This document shows positions 46,150 to 56,310 of a stretch of 64,000 nucleotides of DNA, piece by piece. The position numbers and the translations under genes are program-made. Below the pieces are notes generated by a model. The model saw nothing but the letters and a program-made list of their open reading frames with translations. It did not search any database and was not told the origin of the DNA. The stretch is taken from positions 14,298,501-14,362,500 of the forward strand of contig CM076960.1 of NCBI GenBank assembly GCA_039566865.1. Reading direction: 5' to 3'. The first letter of the stretch is position 1. Each line of letters starts with the position of its first letter. Source of the stretch: Aurelia coerulea. Taxonomy: Eukaryota; Cnidaria; Scyphozoa; Semaeostomeae; Ulmaridae.

Positions 46150-46745
46150 TTCGTCCTCTTCCACTCAAATTTCTAACGGAATAACGCAACTCGATGAAAA
46201 CATGTGTCTTTTTCCCCTCTTTCAAACATCACGTTGTAATTGTCCCTGTAACATTTCTTCATCCTTCGAAATCCAAATTTCTAGTCAATAACAAAATTAG
46301 CAAAGCACGTCCTTTTCTATGTTTCAGCTGACTTGCCACTGCAGGGTTTCTTCCTCCTTCCGTATCAGCATTCTGGCTAGAAACGAAATTTGGAAAAACA
46401 TGTCTCTGTTTCATTTCTTCCAAATATCACCGAAAATCTCTTTCTTTTTACTGTAACAATTCATTCCTCCTTGGCCACAAAATTTTCCAGTGGAATAACG
46501 CAATTAGGACCAGCGTGTTTCTTCATGTTCTCTCTCCCAAACATCACCGAACACCTCGTATTTGCCACTGTCACTATTCTTCCCTCTCTGCCACAATAAT
46601 TCCCATTGGTATAACGCAATTAGGACCAGCGTGTTTCTTCATGTTCTCTCTCCCAAACATCACCGAACACCTCGTATTTGCCACTGTCACTATTCTTCCC
46701 TCTCTGCCACAATAATTCCCATTGGATTAACGCAATTAGAAAAAG
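46150..46745. repeat. 116-bp minisatellite just downstream of the EDC3 stop
   Basis: ggaccagcgtgtttcttcat begins identical 116-bp units at 46507 and 46623. Diverged units upstream (46170-46500) keep gga(a)taacgcaa.t, catgt.tcttttt and aaacatcac. The array ends 32 bp before the EDC3 stop codon. In transcript orientation it would lie in the 3' UTR. Overlapping ORFs on the plus strand are repeat translations. Confidence 0.82.
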
Positions 46746-46776
46746 CATGCTCTCTTACCTGTAATCTTGCAATCTT

Positions 46777-46905
46777 TTAGTCATACAAAGGAATGACGAA
46801 CTTATCACCAAAGGGAGATTGGTATGATATCCCGACATCTTTAAATACGCCTGTTGGTATACCCACATCAGCTATATAAAGCCTTCCACTCTTCAGAGAA
46901 CCAAT
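46777..46905 (-). CDS. edc3: EDC3-like gene, last coding exon (C-terminus of YjeF_N domain)
   Basis: Read on the minus strand, a CAG acceptor (46908-46906) preceded by a pyrimidine-rich tract opens an ORF of 42 codons ending in TAA at 46779-46777. It contains GRLYIADVGIP and SPFGDKFVIPLYD. These match the extreme C-terminus of animal EDC3 (a GRIYLCDIGIP-like and a SPFGCKFVIPL-like block, recalled from family knowledge). EDC3 is a cytoplasmic P-body scaffold that stimulates the Dcp1-Dcp2 decapping complex; its C-terminal YjeF_N domain dimerises and binds RNA. The exon starts in phase 0 and joins in frame to the exon at 51170-51127. The stop position equals the family's usual end, so the gene appears intact here. 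A paralogue or another YjeF_N protein such as NAXE is less likely, because the last residues are EDC3-specific. Confidence 0.85.
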   Translation of the reverse strand: MGSLKSGRLYIADVGIPTGVFKDVGISYQSPFGDKFVIPLYD

Positions 46906-46931
46906 CTGTATGGGGAAAAAACATGAAACTA

Positions 46932-47542
46932 TACCGGGTGTCTCCAAAAAAATGTATACGGGTTTGGTTTACTCTAGTGTTGTAAATTTAGTTTCAATCA
47001 ATGTCTAATCACTCTAAAAATGTTCCTCGGTTGTTAACTTGAACATAGATACCTTGTTTGTTGATATTGGTACTTTGAGAGCAGACATGTTTATCTTGAA
47101 AGCTCAAATTTGCCTCCTCCTGCAAACCAAAGCTTTAGCCTTTTGGCCTAAGTAATTTCTTAAGGCACAACAATGATAACCTTGATAAAATTTGAACAAT
47201 ATTAGATCTTGTGTTATTCTGTTTTCCAGAAGTCACCCCCCAGTCACCCATTGGGAAGTTTTTTTAATTTTTCATCGATTTCAGTTTTTCATTCTTAATT
47301 TCGATGTGCTTCAGGAATTTGCTTAGGCCAAAAGGCCAAAGCTCTGGTTTGCAAGTGGACGCAAATTTGAGCTTTCAAGATTGATAATTCTGCTCTAAAA
47401 GCACCAATACCAACAAACGAGGTATCTATGTTCAAGTTAACTATCGAGGAACACTTTTGAGAGTGATTAGCCATAGATTAAAGCTAAATTCGTATCGCTG
47501 GAGTCAACCAAATCTGTATACATTTCTTTGGGACACCCGGTA
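46932..47542. mobile_element. TA-type TIR element, family C, complete, in EDC3 intron
   Basis: Left taccgggtgtctccaaaaaa + atgtatacgggtttggtt; right aaccaaatctgtatacattt + ctttgggacacccggta. 611 bp and palindromic throughout (gaacatagataccttgtttg against caaacgaggtatctatgttc; gcctt ttggcctaagtaa-type pairs). Its left end is only 24 bp from the acceptor of the last EDC3 exon. Confidence 0.88.
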
Positions 47543-48191
47543 CATCACTTCAATTGAGCGGCCTCGTTTTGGACATTTCTCAAAATCTCTTCCCATTGCT
47601 CATATGAAAATTTCGCCCCCAGATTCGGATCTAGCACCCGAACATTAGTCTGGTTACGTGTCTTCACACCGCTGGCAAATTGTGATGTTGATTTTATGAC
47701 AATGTAGAGTTTAAAGATTTATAAGGGATTTGATCGTGAAAAATCGTCGGGGTGAAACTGCACACCGAGTCATTTTTCACAGTGAAATCCCCTGTAGGTT
47801 TTCAAATTTTACTTCGCCATAAAAGTAGCATTACGACCGCTAGCAACATGAAAACTCGGAGTTAGACTAAAGTTTGGGTGCAGAATCCGAATTTGCCATC
47901 TAGAATTTCATATAAATTGAATTATTAACTAAATGAATAATTATAAAAAAATTGTGAATAATTTCCAAAATGAGGCTGTTAATTGAAGTGGTGTATTGAA
48001 GTCTTGTTCTTATCAATCTTGGATCAGCACAAGCGTTGACACTTTGCAAACTTCAAAATTAGATGTGCAAAATATTGTTTCCCCTTTCTTCCAACTGAAT
48101 TGATCCAAGAGAACTTCATGTAAGTTTTCAGAATCCCAGAGAGAGCATTTTGGATATCATGAATATTTTGGAATGAAAGGATGAACCTGTA
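47543..48191. other. EDC3 intron, unassigned
   Basis: No repeat recognised. Confidence 0.35.
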
Positions 48192-48200
48192 CCAGAGGGG

Positions 48201-48725
48201 AGCATAGGTTTCAAATCTTTATCTCCGAGTAAAAAGGTGGGTGTAAAATTCAATGACCTATTTCTTCTGATTGAATGGCTTGAAAGAAACTTTAGATACT
48301 TATCTATAATTCTACCGTTGGAATTTTCAGAAATTTTGAATATTTTGCAAATTACAGCGTATCGTACATTTCAACTCATTTAAGGATGTGACGTCATCAA
48401 ATTTCTAAATCATAAACCAGATGAGTGACAGACTTTTGCTTGATACCATATTGTAGGCATTCATAAACTATGGTTTTCTTCGAAAATATTTCGTGTTACG
48501 TCAAACAATTTAGAAATTACGATGGTTTTAAGTATTTTTGAAAATTTTTCTTGAATTCTTGAAAAAGAAGAAAAACACTCTACTTCTGAAAATATTGAAG
48601 ATTTCAGAAAATTCCAACGGTAGAATTATAGAGAATTAGCTAAAGTTTCTTTGAAGTCATTCATTTCAAAGAAATAGTTCACTCAATGTTACACCAGCCT
48701 TTTTTAAAGATTTGGAGCCTATGCT
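48201..48725. mobile_element. Foldback MITE, family MU2, 9-bp duplication, in EDC3 intron
   Basis: CCAGAGGGG (48192-48200) and CCAGAGGAG (48726-48734) flank agcataggtttcaaatc ... gatttggagcctatgct. 525 bp, the same length as 20258-20782. Inserted in the 4.2-kb EDC3 intron. Confidence 0.87.
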
Positions 48726-48734
48726 CCAGAGGAG

Positions 48735-49050
48735 GTATCTGAAGCTCTGACAAACATTAAAAGCATCATAAATGTTATACTGATTGAGGAAAATCAATAT
48801 GACCAATACAAGAAATACTCAATGTTTTGAAGGTCTTCAGGATGGTAGCAAGCAACAGTCTGTGGCTTTTATGGTTCACAATTTAGCAACTATTTGATGA
48901 CGTCACAACTTCAAACAAGCAGGAAAGATCAAAATGCTATAATTCTGAAAATAATAATGATATCAAAACTGCTTTCTCTGAGATTATAGGAAATCATCTG
49001 AAGTATTCTTCGAGCATTTCATTGGAAAAAATGGGCAATAAAATTATGCA
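48735..49050. mobile_element. Diverged MU2-related fragment
   Basis: Immediately follows the previous copy. Keeps gtctgtggcttttatggttc, tttgatgacgtcacaacttc and a gaaatcatctgaagtattct block in family order, but with many differences and no ends. Confidence 0.5.
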
Positions 49051-49727
49051 TAACTGAATTTATTTAGTCCCAAGAGAGGGAGAAAGAGCAGAGTCTTAAG
49101 TAGGATAACAATAGAGTCACGGATGCAAGCGTGCCAGCGATTTTAACTTGTTTTCTTGCACGTGAAATAGTGTCAGTATAAATAGTCTGTACAGGAGTCT
49201 AAGGGTCACACGTCGATAGCTCGTTTGATGATCAGAAACCCCTTCCCAACCCCTCCCGTAAGATTTAGAGGAACAGCATTATCAAGTCGTGAATGTTGGT
49301 TTTGTTTTGATATATTCTCGATTCTCGATTTATCAGATGGTTTCTGGCAGGCTACTATGATGATCTAACCAGGATAGGCTCATCAATTTTGTGTTTAAGC
49401 TTGAGAATAGGTCAGAATTTTTGTTTTGCCTTATTCATCGTATTACCTGTTTATCATGCACTTGCCTTTACGCAAACTTTGACTAGTACTTTTGCTTTGC
49501 TTATTTATCGTATTACTGTATTTTGTTTGTCATGCACTCGTATTTTTACAAACTTGCTAAACTGACTAGTACTACTGTCATGAAAGACTCTTATAAGAAC
49601 TGTAATTAGTTACTAAATAAATGTAGTTATTTTCGGTTGAATGAAATGAATTAGAAAATAACTTATTTCAAAGTTTTGTAAAGATGAGATGACTAATGCG
49701 TCTAGCATCCTAAATTTTTGTACAATT
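49051..49727. other. EDC3 intron, unassigned
   Basis: Two similar stretches near 49425-49460 and 49497-49540 (ttattcatcgtattacctgt...atgcacttgcc and ttatttatcgtattactgta...atgcactcgta) form an imperfect local duplication. No exon seen. Confidence 0.4.
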
Positions 49728-50391
49728 TACCGGGTGTCCCAAACATGTATCGGCGTTTTTGCTGAGCCATACAATCATGAATGATGCACCGATATCAATG
49801 GATCACATCTCATTTGAAGCCCAAAGGCTAACATAGGTGGAAACATCTATTTCACTAAAATAAGTCATATGGTTTTAGAATTCTGGAAAATTCTAGTTGG
49901 AAGTTGCGAGAAAGTTTTTTGTTGACAAGTTTTGAGAAAAGTTAAAATATTGCAATCAAATTTCGTCTCATTTTCAGCTTTAATAAGATCAAGATTGTAT
50001 CATTTAGGAAACTTAACTAAGAAACCCATGTATACTGAAATGTAAGAAAAACACATTTGTCATTAGGTTTTGTTCCTTGCAGGATTAAGATGTTCACATT
50101 CCTTTTTTGAAGCTTTGGAAAAAAGGTCATCGAGATTTTTAGTTCTGTTCAAAAAAAGCTCCAGAGACCCCCACCAACCCCCCCCCCCCATAACTGTATG
50201 ATGGTATAGCCAATTTTAATGGAACAAATTGCTGCATCTAAGTTAAGCTTTCTACTACAAAATAATTGATGCTTCTTTGAAATCTGTCTATAATTTAAGA
50301 TAGCACATTTTGGCAAAAGTCGATACATCAGCTTGCGAAACCCCGTAGAGTTTCTAATTATTTGGTACTGAGCTAAACTATGCTATAATAT
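49728..50391. mobile_element. TA-type TIR end, family H, right end not found
   Basis: Starts taccgggtgtcccaaacatg with an interior unique in the window. A family B end begins at 50392, so this element may be truncated there. Contains a C run at 50179-50190. Confidence 0.5.
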
Positions 50392-50470
50392 TACACCGGG
50401 TGTTCCAAAAAAGTACTCTTGTTTGAAAAACCGCCAAAATTAGGTTATCAAACCTTTCATAAAACTTTCT
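50392..50470. mobile_element. TA-type TIR end, family B, short fragment
   Basis: tacaccgggtgttccaaaaa + agtactcttgtttgaaaaac, then homology to family B fades within about 80 bp. Confidence 0.65.
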
Positions 50471-50756
50471 GTTTGATCTGTTTTTTCAATGATCCAAATA
50501 TAAATAAAGATGATGCAATCATCTCTCCTCGATTAGTTTACCTATTGAGAGAGCTCCTCCTGCATACAATTAATAATGTAATTATTAGAATTCCCTGCAT
50601 ACAATTTATCTCTTTCCCACTCTTGTATTCGTATATTGTATACATTTTCTAAGTAACATTGTATTGATTTTTTCTTTAATATTTTATATCTTTGTTGTTT
50701 AGTTATTTGTTTGTAAAGTTAGGATTATAAATTGTATGTAGTGGAATTTAAATCAT

Positions 50757-51078
50757 ATGAAACTGAATAGCAAATAGCTAAAGTTTCTTTGAAGCCATTC
50801 AGTTCAAAGACAGAGGTCAAAAAATTTTACATCGACCCTCTTAAAGGAGCTCTGTCACGCAGATGATTGGTTCAGAGAACAAAGCTTAAACAAAGGAAAG
50901 GAGCTAGATCCCAGACTCTTTGAATTTTTCGCATGATGAAAATGCAGTTCAATTCGAAACGATCTCTTTTCCAATTCTTTTCTGATAATCCCGCCATACA
51001 AATTTTTAATCCCCTTATACAATCTTCAGCCAATTATGAATGAGACAGATTGCCTTTAAAGATTTGGAGCCTATGCCG
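50757..51078. mobile_element. MU2 right-end fragment split by a TTAA element
   Basis: 50757-50840 (agctaaagtttctttgaagc, gaccctc) and 51057-51078 (tttaaagatttggagcctat) are the two parts of a MU2 right end. Confidence 0.7.
50845..51056. mobile_element. TTAA-flanked MITE T3, 212 bp, nested in MU2
   Basis: TTAA (50841-50844)|aggagctctgtcac ... gacagattgcct|TTAA (51057-51060). Inverted ends are imperfect, but the split MU2 sequence confirms both borders. Lies about 70 bp from the donor of the small EDC3 exon. Confidence 0.78.
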
Positions 51079-51126
51079 TCATGCGCAGAAGATGCTATTG
51101 AGAAATGAAAAGGAAGACTAACTTAC

Positions 51127-51170
51127 CAGTGGCAATGCCAAGGCAATGGACCATTTGATCACCATATTCA
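51127..51170 (-). CDS. edc3: EDC3-like gene, small internal exon
   Basis: A 44-bp minus-strand exon. Its acceptor is TTTTAG (51176-51171) and its donor GTAAGT (51126-51121), a strong consensus site. After two bases completing the previous codon it encodes NMVIKWSIALALPL, matching the EDC3 stretch that reads roughly IDAKWSLALGLPLPL in vertebrates. It enters in phase 1 (G from the upstream exon plus TG) and leaves in phase 0, consistent with both neighbours. The downstream intron (51126-46906, 4.2 kb) holds at least six transposon insertions. One composite repeat (about 50757-51078) ends some 45 bp beyond this donor. The exon is too short for ORF finders and was recognised only from splice sites and homology. 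Confidence 0.8.
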
Positions 51171-51661
51171 CTAAAATAAAATATTTGCACAATGGTTAAG
51201 ATTATGCATCACGCAACGGAGGAGTAAGCATATTACTCTTTCGAAAAGCTGTGCGAACTATTTTAAACGATAGGACTTTCGGTATTTTTGCGGATTTTTC
51301 TTTCTCTCTCGCTCTCTCTCCTTCAGAATTTTATCTAAGAATTTAGGTCTGTTAATAACGATTCTAAGTAGAAATATTTTCCTTAAATTTATTGAATTTA
51401 TTGGAGGTGAAGAGGGACAGCTATGTCCATCGTTAGCCACTAAGTTCCTGTACCTAAGTATTTTATTAGTTTGTGAAGAAATGTTGCCTCAAATGCATTC
51501 TAGTGTCCGAAATTTTTCGCAATTCGAAATATTTAGTATCCAATAATTTTTTCAATAAAGACAAATCACAAGAAATACTGTTAAGAAATACTGTTTAAGG
51601 ATATAATATCTTGCGCACGTGACATTGTGCGTGGAAAATGAATGTGTTCCTATTGGAGAGC

Positions 51662-52191
51662 TAGCGGGTGTCCAAAAAAGTACTCCTGTTTGAAAAATCA
51701 CCAAAGCTTGATTACAAGGCTGATCTTCAATTTTCTTTTTTTGTCAAGTAGATCAAGGGCCAAATTATATTCCAAGATATAGCTGATCTTGTAATTGGTT
51801 TGAATATTAGCAAATTGAGCTTTTTCCAGGGCTACCTGGTTTTGAATCATACTGCAAAAAAGCACTGATTATTGCCGGATCAAAAGCTTCTGGTTTGGTC
51901 ATAAATGACAGAAAGAAATGCGCACTATCATTGGAGACTTCAATGACCATAAAAAATCTGAAAATTTTGACTGTTAGGCAAGATTGAGTACATACCTTAA
52001 AAACTATAGCTCAAAATAAGGTTTTTCAGCTTGTGATTTTCCTACCTTGCTGTATCAAAAGCAAACATCTTATCATCTATGAATATTTTTGGGTTTTTCA
52101 CAAAAGAACTCAAAAAGAAAATTTTATCAAAGGTTTAATAATCAATTTTTTGTGATTTTTTAAAAGGAGTACTTTTTTGGGACATCCGGTA
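51662..52191. mobile_element. TA-type TIR element, family B, complete, in EDC3 intron
   Basis: Left tagcgggtgtccaaaaaagt + actcctg; right aaaggagtacttttttggga + catccggta. 530 bp. Used as the reference for the copies at 11437, 50392, 63391 and 63952. Confidence 0.86.
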
Positions 52192-52299
52192 CTTTGTGAC
52201 ACATCGTCTCAGTTGTTCAAACAACTGCACTATTGCAAGCATCCTCATCATCTTCAACAATAATTATGGAATCAAAGTTTCTTACAAGGATCCCTTCGA

Positions 52300-52490
52300 A
52301 ATTCAAAATCAATCAAGGTCGGTAAATTATAACATTTTGATACTAAACTACCAAATAAAATCACAAACTGACCATTTGATAGTCGTCCGATATTTTCAAA
52401 ACCGTCCGAAATTCCGTGAAAAAATTTGATAAAAACAAAAATTCACTCGTCCAAAAGTTTTGCGTCTAATGTATGAAGAAAATGAGGTTT
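52300..52490. repeat. Dispersed repeat R3, second copy
   Basis: Inverted relative to 22560-22760 (gtccgaaattccgtgaaaaa, ttttgcgtctaatgtatgaa). Confidence 0.5.
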
Positions 52491-52605
52491 GAAAAAATGA
52501 AGAAAACTGCAGGCTCACAAAATAGGATCTGAACACATTTCTGACTCCCTGAATACCTTTGCGTAGTCTCTATCACTACCATCAAGCCTGACATCCACAC
52601 AAAGT

Positions 52606-53200
52606 TACACAGTAGACAAATGAAAAACCCCGGGGGAGGTACATAACATGTTCAGGGTACGGGTATGTGCCGCCCATATGGGTGGGTTTTTGGGCACAAC
52701 ATTCTCTAAACAAGGGTCCTTTTTCGGCAAATTTTCCATAAACATGGGTTGGGTTTCGCTGAAATTCGCAAAAAATGGTTAAAATGTGCAGGATTCCGCC
52801 AAAATTCATCATAAAAGTGGGTATCAAAAGCAATTTTCGGTAATTAGAAGAGGGTAGCTTTCTGAAAACCGGGCGGCAGACCCCCGTCCATCCACAAGTC
52901 ATGTACCCCCCCCCGGGTGAAAAACGTTGTGTACACCGTCTCGTTACATATTGTCAACCCTTCAAAAGGTCACAGATATGCAATGCTAAGCAACGACTTG
53001 GCACAGGGCCAAACAATAGGCCAAACTGAAAATTAATCTCATGCACTAATGTTACAGTAGACAAAGAAAAACTTGTGTACACCGTTGCATATTGTCGATG
53101 CTTCAAAAAGTCATAGAGCGTTGTTGTTGAAAGGCAATTCTAAGCAACAAATTGGCAAAGGGCCAAGCAAAATGCCGAGCTGATAATCAATCTTGATGCA
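52606..53200. repeat. Tandem duplication of about 148 bp, first copy split by a MITE
   Basis: Unit start ttacagtagacaaatgaaaa at 52606 and ttacagtagacaaagaaaaa at 53051. Both go on with gtgtacaccg, catattgtc, cttcaaaa and agcaac. Removing 297 bp (element plus one duplication) restores a 148-bp period. Confidence 0.78.
52629..52917. mobile_element. CCCGGGGG-ended MITE, 8-bp duplication
   Basis: TGAAAAAC at 52621-52628 and 52918-52925 flanks cccgggggaggtacata ... tgtaccccccccccggg. The second unit of the 148-bp duplication shows the unoccupied sequence agacaaagaaaaacttgtg. The interior gggtatgtgccgcccatat resembles repeats I associate with cnidarian and hemichordate genomes. Confidence 0.85.
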
Positions 53201-53505
53201 ACTGCTTGATAAGGACAAAATAAAATTCGCGGCATCTTTTCTGAAAATGAAATATTTGGCAGCACATTGTAAGTATTATCATACGATATATTGGCAATTA
53301 GTAGGATTGTATTAGTGCCAAGCTCGAATATTACTTCTGCGGCAGGGTGGGCCCGCATCTTAGTCCATCATCATCACTACAACAACCACCACCATCATCA
53401 TCATCATCTTGAAATAAGAGATCGAAAAGGGTTTCTTTTCATTCGACAGTGCCATTCATTTGCATCAATCACATTTTCACTTCAGGTCACCTTTAAAAGC
53501 GGTGT
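53201..53505. other. EDC3 intron with (atc)n
   Basis: A (cat)n-type microsatellite (ccaccaccatcatcatcatc) lies at about 53388-53409. Nothing else recognised. Confidence 0.5.
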
Positions 53506-53513
53506 TTGAGAGT

Positions 53514-53833
53514 CCCGGGGGGGGGGACTTGACTTAAATTTGTACAGGGGTGTGCCCACGGAAAATTGTTTTACCTGGTCCAGAATTTTCCGCTCAAAAT
53601 GATAACCTGTTCTAGAAAAAATTGGTGAAAAGTATACTCAAAAACATGAAATTTGACCGAAAAACAACCCGATCTAGCAGAATATTAAACTTTGACATGT
53701 TTTGACAACCTGCTCTAGAAAAATTGCCTCATTTTGATACCCTGTGCTAGAAAAAATTGGTGAAAATGACACCCTTAAAAACGGCACATCCCCGTCGGAC
53801 AAATATACTAAGTACCCCCTCCCCCACCCCCGG
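53514..53833. mobile_element. CCCGGGGG-ended MITE, 8-bp duplication, in EDC3 intron
   Basis: TTGAGAGT at 53506-53513 and 53834-53841 flanks cccggggggggggacttgac ... accccctcccccacccccgg. The interior repeats acctgttctagaaaaaattg and acctgctctagaaaaattg-type blocks. Same terminal type and duplication length as 52629-52917 but a different interior. The element ends 78 bp from the EDC3 exon donor. Confidence 0.84.
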
Positions 53834-53911
53834 TTGAGAGTAAAAAGATATTAGTTTTGAACGAACAAAATGCTTCATTTCAATGAGAAATGCATAAGGC
53901 ATTTATCTGAC

Positions 53912-54070
53912 CTGGTTTTGAAGAACGGATGCACGGATCCAAGGCAAGAACTGGAGCTTTGTTGTGATTGGCCCATTCGATGACCCATGGCAGCCAATGA
54001 TATTGCACCTCATTGTTGTCACTGTTCGACAATGCGTCAATCACCAAATCAACAGGTTGTGAAGGCAGTT
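53912..54070 (-). CDS. edc3: EDC3-like gene, YjeF_N domain exon
   Basis: A 159-bp minus-strand exon with a TTTCAG acceptor (54076-54071) and a weak GTCAGA donor (53911-53906). It encodes 52 full codons, including LPSQPVDLVIDALS and WANHNKAPVLALDP. These correspond to the EDC3 YjeF_N core, where vertebrates have LP..PVDLVINCLD and WANQNRAPVLSIDPP. It has no internal stop. It enters with two bases (AA) of a split codon and leaves with one (G), which joins to the 51170 exon as GTG. The exon that should precede it (the CGPH..GAQG and LFLPNFVKM-like region) was searched for by eye up to 64000 and not seen. The downstream intron carries an 8-bp-TSD element within 80 bp of the donor. The gene is 5'-partial in this window. 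Confidence 0.85.
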
Positions 54071-54427
54071 CTGAAATTGAAGAGATAAACGTCAGACGTC
54101 AAATTTTTGAAAATTCTCACAAAAATATGCTACTTTTTCCTTGCAGGATTGTTAACTTATGTTTTGATGCAATTCAATGGAATCAAATAGATTTAATTCC
54201 ATTAGGAAGCGATCCATTTCACGAAAAAGGTGACGGGCTCAATTCTTACTTTCTTAGCATAAAACTGAAACTCCTCACCATTTTTAGACTCCACTCAGAG
54301 GCTTGAAATTGCAATAGTGCCAACTTTAAAGCTAAAATTTGTGTCTATCTGGTTTTTGAGAGTTTTCATAAAAGCAAAATGACATTCTCCAAAATTGGTA
54401 GCCTGATAACCAGCCCAATTATTATTA
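54071..54427. other. EDC3 intron, unassigned
   Basis: Includes the exon acceptor at 54071-54073. No upstream EDC3 exon recognised. Confidence 0.4.
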
Positions 54428-54690
54428 GGGGCCGATTACATGGAGCGGGCTAGCCCGGTTAACCGAGATGAAAGTTTTCACCTGGGATCCCGGGGTTAAT
54501 AGAAGTTACAATGTTTCGTATATTTTCGATTATATGGCAAGCGGGCTGGCCCGGTTAGCCGAGATCCCGCCTGCTGCCTACCGGGCTAGCCCGGCAAAAC
54601 GGGCTGAGAGTTGCACATTTTTCTGATGTAATCGATTTCAGACCGGGCTGGCCCGGCAAAACGGGCTGAGAATTCTGCAACGCATGCGCT
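54428..54690. repeat. cgggctagcccgg-rich repeat
   Basis: The palindromic word gggctagcccgg or gggctggcccgg occurs five times, with ggttaaccgagat, gatcccg and cggcaaaacgggctgag repeated. Likely a DNA transposon with iterated subterminal palindromes; borders are not resolved. Confidence 0.6.
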
Positions 54691-56310
54691 TTATGCAAAA
54701 TTTGACAAATTCTTGGGAGGGATTTCCGCTTTGTTGAAGATAAATTTCCCCCGGGGTATTTCACAAGAGGATTTTAAAGATTTCTGAAGGATTTTCAGTG
54801 AAAACAATAGGACTTTGCCAAAGGTGTACGAGATGTTTTGGGAGTGACATGCCCCTCAAATCTCCCCCGAAACCAGATCGCGCAGCAGCATAAATTGGGA
54901 AAGACTGTACGTTAAGTTTGAGCGCCGCATGCGATAAATGTGCGTGATCTTGAACAATCAGTTTTCTTTCAAGAAAACTCTCCTTCAATCTCATTATTTT
55001 CGCAGTAATCAGTGCACTCTGAAACGAGCATTAAATTCCGTTATCAAAAGTCCAAACGAACAACTGAATTCCCACGGTTTTCTATAGCCTTAACTACGCC
55101 TTTGATTACAGTGTGGAGATTTCTTAGGCCCATTTCGAGGCGTCGTAGAATTAAACACAAAACGTTCACATCAATCTTTGTAAGTTGATAGAAAGAGCGG
55201 AAAAAGCTTTTACTAAGCACATTTCATCTACTTTGAAAATGGTTGAATATCTTCTATTTACGATTTGAATGCTAGCCAAATATAAAACAAATATGGTGCC
55301 TAATCAGCCTGTTTGTTATTATCCTGAAAGCCGTTTAAATGCGTCAATGTACAAATGCTTCCGTGATGTTATCAAAACCTACAGAAAGCGTCAGAGTGCC
55401 TCGGTGTCTCCACCAACAAAAGGATGGGCAGACAGCCATTACATTTGACATATGAATTCTAAAGGGGCTATTCCATGCATGGGATATTAATGAAGTTATT
55501 TGTCAATCGAATATTGCTTAATTGCATTTCAAGTTTGCTCATTATTGAACTCAATTATTGAATTTGTTATGTAGGCATCAAAAGCGAAAACAAATTATCT
55601 GTTTCAACTCTAATTTATCGCTATCTTGCAGCTAGCAATTTGACCCAGAAAATCGTGTTTTCAAGCAAGACAACAAAGTAAAACAACACGAAACACGAAA
55701 TAACCCTATTGATTTTGAAACAACAAGTTGGGGCATATTCCCTTAGGAATTCCATATTTTTGACATTCATTTTGGCCCTGCCGAAGAGGTCGAATATTTG
55801 ATATTTTTCATGTTATTTTGGGTTACTCTGAAAGCCGCGCTGGGAGGTAGGATCGGGTGGGATCCGAGAAATGGCACGGAGCTTCGTTTTCAATAATCGA
55901 GACCAAAAGGCGCGAAAAAATTGATGGACTGCAGTTTTGACCATAGTGTACATCATCATGTGCCATTTGGGAGGGGTGCCTGACACCCTAAACAAAAGAA
56001 TTTTTAGAGGATTTCAAGGATTTCCCAAAAAAAAGAATGTCCTGAAAAAGAGTGCAAGATTTCTGCACAAGATTTCTGAGTTCTCGAAAGCTGCGTAAAC
56101 GAGGCATCCTTTGCACACCAACGAGCAAAGGTCAAAATCTTTCAGCAGAAACCTTTTGCAATTTCAGCACAAATTTTTTTGCTTTCCCGAGAAATCTCAA
56201 AAACCTTGAAAAAATCCTCATGTTTTCATAGAAATTTTATACACCTAGGGAGTGGGAGTGATATCAGTGATACTCCCCTCGCATCATTCGGTGTGGTAAC
56301 GCAGGCAGCC
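54691..56310. other. Unassigned sequence with AGAGTG-type fragments
   Basis: Fragments of the short AGAGTG family occur at about 54770-54855 (aggattttcagtgaaaacaa, aaaggtgtacgagatgtttt, ggagtgacatgcccc) and 55990-56275. No exon recognised on either strand. Confidence 0.4.

Noticed and set aside
46390..46780. Overlapping plus-strand ORFs repeating a SLPNITEHLVFATVTI-like peptide
   Set aside because: Translation of the 116-bp minisatellite antisense to EDC3.
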